Source of the DNA: JBLFWJ01 sp047611425
GTDB taxonomy: Bacteria > Bacteroidota > Bacteroidia > UBA10329
DNA length: 8,696 nucleotides
Reading direction: 5' to 3'
NCBI GenBank assembly: GCA_047611425.1
Contig: JBLFWJ010000141.1
Location: 1 to 8,696 of the forward strand
Made by a program: the position numbers and the translations under genes
The notes under the pieces: generated by a model
Seen by the model: the letters and a program-made list of their open reading frames with translations, nothing else
Database searches by the model: none
What the model was told of the DNA's origin: nothing
Part shown: in pieces, positions 5,833-8,696 of the stretch
How the letters are laid out: every line of letters begins with the position of its first letter
Position numbering within the stretch: the stretch's first letter is position 1

Positions 5833-6612
5833 ATGAAAACAGAGTTGTTCCTATTAAGTGCTAAGACCATTTTCGTTTTCATGAACATGATGTTCTTAAT
5901 AGCCCAGTTTAAGAAAGACAATTCCATCGTTGATATTGGTTGGGGGCTTGGGTTTCTAGCCGTAACAACTGGGTTGATGCTGTCAACTGGGCTACAATCT
6001 CTGGTTCATCTGGGATTCCTTCTCATGATTTTCCTTTGGGCCTTACGCTTAGCCGGGTACATTTTCAAACGAAATCGTGGAACGGGCGAAGACTACCGAT
6101 ATGCAGCTTGGCGAGAAGAGTGGGGAAAGAATGTGGTATGGCGGGCCTACTTGCAGGTTTTCATGCTTCAAGGAATCATTATGTGGGTTGTACTCAGTCC
6201 ATCGTATGCCGTGTTTTCTAATCCAGAATCGCAATTCGGGTTACCGCATTTCATTGGCATTTCTCTATGGATTATTGGGTTTTACTTTGAGGGAGTTGGA
6301 GACGCTCAAATGATGAGATTCAAAGCAGATTCAGCAAACAAAGGCAAGGTCATGAATCGGGGACTCTGGAAGCTTACTCGACACCCGAATTATTTTGGTG
6401 AAGCGCTGCTTTGGTGGGGATTTGGCATTTATTCTTTCACTCCTGAAATGTGGTGGCTTTCCATCCTTGGACCAGCGGTAATCACGTTTTTCTTACTAAA
6501 AGTGAGTGGTGTAGTCATGTTGGAAAAGAAGTACGATGGTAATTCAAAATATGCCGAATACAAGCGAATGACAAACGCATTCATTCCGTGGTTTCCTAAA
6601 AAGCAACCATGA
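5833..6612 (+). CDS. DUF1295 domain membrane protein, second subfamily, 259 aa
   Basis: A 259-aa protein with about six to seven hydrophobic segments. It has the classical DUF1295 signature: VDIGWGLGF (33-41), RLAGYIFKRNRG (72-83), GEDYRY (85-90), WREEWGKNVVWRAYLQVF (93-110), EGVGDAQMMRFK (153-164) and NRGLWKLTRHPNYFGEALLWWG (175-196). The product belongs to the steroid 5-alpha-reductase-like membrane enzymes; by family analogy it may use NADPH to reduce a lipid, but no substrate is known. Compared with the 320-aa paralogue upstream it is shorter and shares only the motif backbone. The start is 9 nt after the PCMD gene and its stop overlaps the next start by 4 nt (ATGA), showing translational coupling to the DNA-repair gene. 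Confidence 0.93.
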   Translation: MKTELFLLSAKTIFVFMNMMFLIAQFKKDNSIVDIGWGLGFLAVTTGLMLSTGLQSLVHLGFLLMIFLWALRLAGYIFKRNRGTGEDYRYAAWREEWGKNVVWRAYLQVFMLQGIIMWVVLSPSYAVFSNPESQFGLPHFIGISLWIIGFYFEGVGDAQMMRFKADSANKGKVMNRGLWKLTRHPNYFGEALLWWGFGIYSFTPEMWWLSILGPAVITFFLLKVSGVVMLEKKYDGNSKYAEYKRMTNAFIPWFPKKQP

Positions 6613-7037
6613 GAATCTGGTCTATTCATCCACAGTATCTTGATGCCAAGGGGCTTGTTGCACTATGGCGAGAAACCTTGTTAGCACAACATGTTCTTGA
6701 AGGCAAGACTAAAGGATACAAGAACCATCCTCAGCTTAATCGTTTTAAAGAATTACATAATCCAGCAGCGGCAATCAATCAGTATCTGGCGGCCGTTTTG
6801 GTTGAATCCAAATCTAGAGGGTATAAGTTCGATGAATCTAAAATCAACTGGAATTTTAGTGCAGTTCAAATGAATGTCACTCAGGGTCAGATGGCTTATG
6901 AGAGAGAACATTTGTTAATGAAACTGGAATCGCGAGACCCATCGAAGTTTGCTGCCCATTCTGGGCTTCAAGAATACCAGCCTCATCCTATGTTCAGTGT
7001 GGTAGATGGCGACATTGAAGATTGGGAGATTACCTAA
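6609..7037 (+). CDS. Pyrimidine dimer DNA glycosylase / endonuclease V family protein
   Basis: The 142-aa product matches the bacterial branch of the T4 endonuclease V family (PF03013): MRIWSIHPQYLDAKGLVALW at the start, RETLLAQHVLEGKTKGYKNHP (21-41), then INQYLAAVLVESKSRGY (56-72). T4 endonuclease V (138 aa) cuts the glycosyl bond of UV-induced pyrimidine dimers and then nicks the abasic site. The element LVALWRETL aligns with LMAEYREL of the phage enzyme, placing E22 at the catalytic Glu23 and R21 at Arg22. The phage nucleophile Thr2 is replaced by Arg, as I recall for the MRIW/MRLW bacterial subgroup, so activity cannot be assumed from sequence alone. It overlaps the DUF1295 gene by 4 nt and is the last gene of the operon. 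Confidence 0.85.
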   Translation: MRIWSIHPQYLDAKGLVALWRETLLAQHVLEGKTKGYKNHPQLNRFKELHNPAAAINQYLAAVLVESKSRGYKFDESKINWNFSAVQMNVTQGQMAYEREHLLMKLESRDPSKFAAHSGLQEYQPHPMFSVVDGDIEDWEIT

Positions 7038-7185
7038 TCAATTCCTCAGTTTTCGTTCGATGCATCTCGGGAAAATAAATTTTCCGCTTGCCCAATCAAT
7101 TCTGTACGTTAGCACGTTTTATGTGTCCTATTTTGTAAAATAATATACTGTGTAAATAATTGATAATCAGATATATAATTATTAG

Positions 7186-7215
7186 TGTTTAATAAAAAGT
7201 ATTAAAGATTAAACA
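7186..7215. promoter_or_regulatory. Inverted-repeat site, copy d, upstream of DUF4397 gene
   Basis: TGTTTAA (7186-7192), 16-nt spacer, TTAAACA (7209-7215). The edge is 48 nt from the DUF4397 start codon at 7264, almost the same distance as copy b to fasciclin (47) and copy a to the SOUL relic (48). The surrounding intergenic stretch (7038-7263) is very A+T-rich and holds no gene; an imperfect hairpin GGAAAAT...ATTTTCC at 7070-7085 has no T-run. Confidence 0.65.
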
Positions 7216-7263
7216 ATAAATGAAAAGTGATGTTTCTCCATCAAATCGAAAAACTTAAACATC

Positions 7264-8696
7264 ATGAAAAAAACTAAACTTTTAGTCGCTGCATTGCTGG
7301 CCGGTACAACAATGGCCACTGTAGCACAAGCTCAAACAACCGCAAGGTTAGAGATAATCCACAACGCAGCAGATGCTATTGCCGCAGAGGTGGATGTTTA
7401 TGTGAACGGAGGAGCAACTCCATTCATTGACGACTTTGCTTTTAGAACTTCTTCAGGATTTGTAGATGTACCTGCAGGCGTTGATTTAAATATTGGAATC
7501 GCCCTATCAACAAGTACTGGCCCAGGCGATATTCTTTTTACGCTTCCGGCAGTTAACCTCACCGCAGGTGAAACATATATCGCCATTGCCAACGGAATTG
7601 TAAGTGCTACCGGTTACATTCCAAATTCAACAATGGCCCCTTTCGGTCTTGATGTATTCGCAACAGGAAGAGAAGCTGCAGCAGGTGGTGCAGGAACAAA
7701 TGATGTGCTGGTATACCACGGTGCAACAGACGCTCCTATGGTGGATGTTGACGAATTGAACGTAGTAATTGGAGAAGCGGTTAACGACCTTTCATACTCA
7801 GAATTTCAAGGGTATTTAACTCTTGGGGTTGAGGATTATACACTACAAGTTCAGGCTGCTGCAAGCGGTGCTGCTGTTGCCGCATTTGATGCGCCATTGG
7901 CAACTCTTGGTGTAGATGGAGGTGCGCTTACTGTACTTGCTTCAGGTTTCTTAGATCCTACCATGAATAGCAATGGTCCAGCATTTGGGTTGTTTGCTTC
8001 AACTGGTGCTGCAGGTCCATTATTGGAATTGCCTACTCCTGAAGCAAGAATTGAAATTATTCACAATTCGGCAGATGCTGCTGCATCAGTAGTAGATGTA
8101 TTTGTGAATGGTGCAGAGGCTGTTCCAGATTTCGCTTTCCGTTCAACTACTGGTTTTATCACGCTTCCAGCTGGAATGCCATTGGATATTGATGTAGCAC
8201 CTGACGGAGCAGGTTTAGGAGGTTCTGTTGGAACGATTTCAATCCCGTTCTTAAGTTCTGGAAAGACGTACATCGCAATTGCAAACGGTATCGTTAGCGG
8301 CTCAGGATATTCGCCAGCTCCAGCATTCGGATTAGACATTTACGACCAAGGACGTGAGGAAGCAATGAATCAAGGCGCTAACGAAACCGATGTTTTGGTT
8401 TATCACGGCTCTACCGATGCGCCAATTGTTGACGTTGCGGAAACAGGCGTAGGCGCTGGAACAATCGTTGAAGACATTGCCTACAGTGAATTTCAAGGAT
8501 ACTTGGAGTTGGGAACATTAAACTACCAGCTTACAATTCAGGATGAAACTGGTGCAGTAAATGTTGCAAGTTTTGATGCTCCATTGCAATCTTTAATGCT
8601 AGAAGATGCGGCAATCACGGTATTAGCTTCAGGGTTCCTTGATCCTAGCATGAATAGTGGAGGAGCGATGTTCGGTCTGTGGGTTTCTTTGGGAAC
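7264..8696 (+). CDS. Secreted DUF4397 tandem-repeat protein (3' end beyond window)
   Basis: An open frame from ATG 7264 runs to the window edge without a stop (477 codons). A signal peptide (MKKTKLLVAALLAGTTMATV, cleavage near AQA/Q at 23) is followed by two long repeats of 234 residues. Repeat 1 starts ARLEIIHNAADA (27), repeat 2 ARIEIIHNSADA (261); both later have YIAIANGIVS, VLVYHG-TDAP, YSEFQGYL, SFLDP-like ASGFLDP, and MNS. Each long repeat is itself two DUF4397 halves (the second begins near residue 146, NDVLVYHGATDAP). DUF4397 proteins are exported beta-rich proteins of unknown function; a C-terminal type IX sorting domain might follow beyond the edge. Low in Cys and Lys, rich in Ala, Gly, Val and Asp, as expected for a surface protein. 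Site d lies 48 nt upstream. Confidence 0.93.
   Translation, partial: MKKTKLLVAALLAGTTMATVAQAQTTARLEIIHNAADAIAAEVDVYVNGGATPFIDDFAFRTSSGFVDVPAGVDLNIGIALSTSTGPGDILFTLPAVNLTAGETYIAIANGIVSATGYIPNSTMAPFGLDVFATGREAAAGGAGTNDVLVYHGATDAPMVDVDELNVVIGEAVNDLSYSEFQGYLTLGVEDYTLQVQAAASGAAVAAFDAPLATLGVDGGALTVLASGFLDPTMNSNGPAFGLFASTGAAGPLLELPTPEARIEIIHNSADAAASVVDVFVNGAEAVPDFAFRSTTGFITLPAGMPLDIDVAPDGAGLGGSVGTISIPFLSSGKTYIAIANGIVSGSGYSPAPAFGLDIYDQGREEAMNQGANETDVLVYHGSTDAPIVDVAETGVGAGTIVEDIAYSEFQGYLELGTLNYQLTIQDETGAVNVASFDAPLQSLMLEDAAITVLASGFLDPSMNSGGAMFGLWVSLG
7342..8696 (+). repeat. Tandem 702-nt coding repeat in the DUF4397 gene
   Basis: Unit 1 spans 7342-8043 and unit 2 starts at 8044 and is cut by the window edge. 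The units are diverged in DNA but collinear in protein, so this is an old internal duplication and not a recent unstable repeat. Confidence 0.85.

Noticed and set aside
7068..7086. Hairpin GGAAAAT...ATTTTCC after the glycosylase gene as an operon terminator
   Set aside because: The loop would be only two bases, the stem is A/T-rich and there is no T-run after it.
7255..7261. TTAAACA directly before the DUF4397 start codon as a further regulatory half-site
   Set aside because: No TGTTTAA arm lies 16 nt upstream; A-rich leaders of this kind are usual before Bacteroidota start codons.
8061..8339. Minus-strand open frame within the DUF4397 gene
   Set aside because: It is the antisense of a repeat-containing, Ala/Gly-rich coding sequence, which commonly leaves the opposite strand open.

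Overview
The window looks like a piece of a Bacteroidota genome, most likely a marine or aquatic flavobacterium-like organism. This is inferred from moderate-to-low G+C, start codons preceded by A-rich leaders instead of clear Shine-Dalgarno sequences, and families typical of that phylum (Lacal_2735, DUF4397, PCMD, fasciclin). No rRNA, tRNA, CRISPR array, transposase or phage gene was seen.

Layout. Positions 1-118 hold the 5' end of a secreted protein on the minus strand. From 175 to 510 (minus strand) lie two decayed fragments separated by a hairpin terminator: a possible sorting-domain remnant and a frameshifted start of a SOUL/heme-binding-like gene. From 746 to 2387 (plus strand) a small Lacal_2735-family gene is followed by a 481-aa NAD(P)-binding SDR/DUF2867 protein. 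From 2441 to 2977 (minus) is a secreted fasciclin-domain protein. From 3206 to 3337 there is a second, identical copy of its terminator plus the relic of another fasciclin 3' end, abutting a secreted YdcF/DUF218 protein (3328-3975, minus). From 4094 to 7037 (plus) is a tight four-gene operon: a DUF1295 membrane protein, a secreted PCMD-like protein, a second and distinct DUF1295 membrane protein, and a T4 endonuclease V-family pyrimidine dimer glycosylase. From 7264 to the window end (plus) runs a secreted tandem-repeat DUF4397 protein that continues past the edge.

How it may work together. A pyrimidine dimer glycosylase, an SDR/DUF2867 protein, a Lacal_2735 protein, DUF1295 membrane enzymes, fasciclin, SOUL-like and DUF4397 proteins together suggest a light/UV or photo-oxidative stress locus (inference from family knowledge, no regulator gene is visible). 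The strongest unexplained signal is non-coding: the inverted repeat TGTTTAA-N16-TTAAACA occurs with identical 16-nt spacing at three intergenic sites (3025, 4026, 7186), and a one-mismatch version occurs at 559. All four sit about 38-50 nt upstream of start codons (fasciclin, YdcF/DUF1295 divergent pair, DUF4397, SOUL relic). This points to a shared regulator or an alternative sigma factor controlling the whole island.
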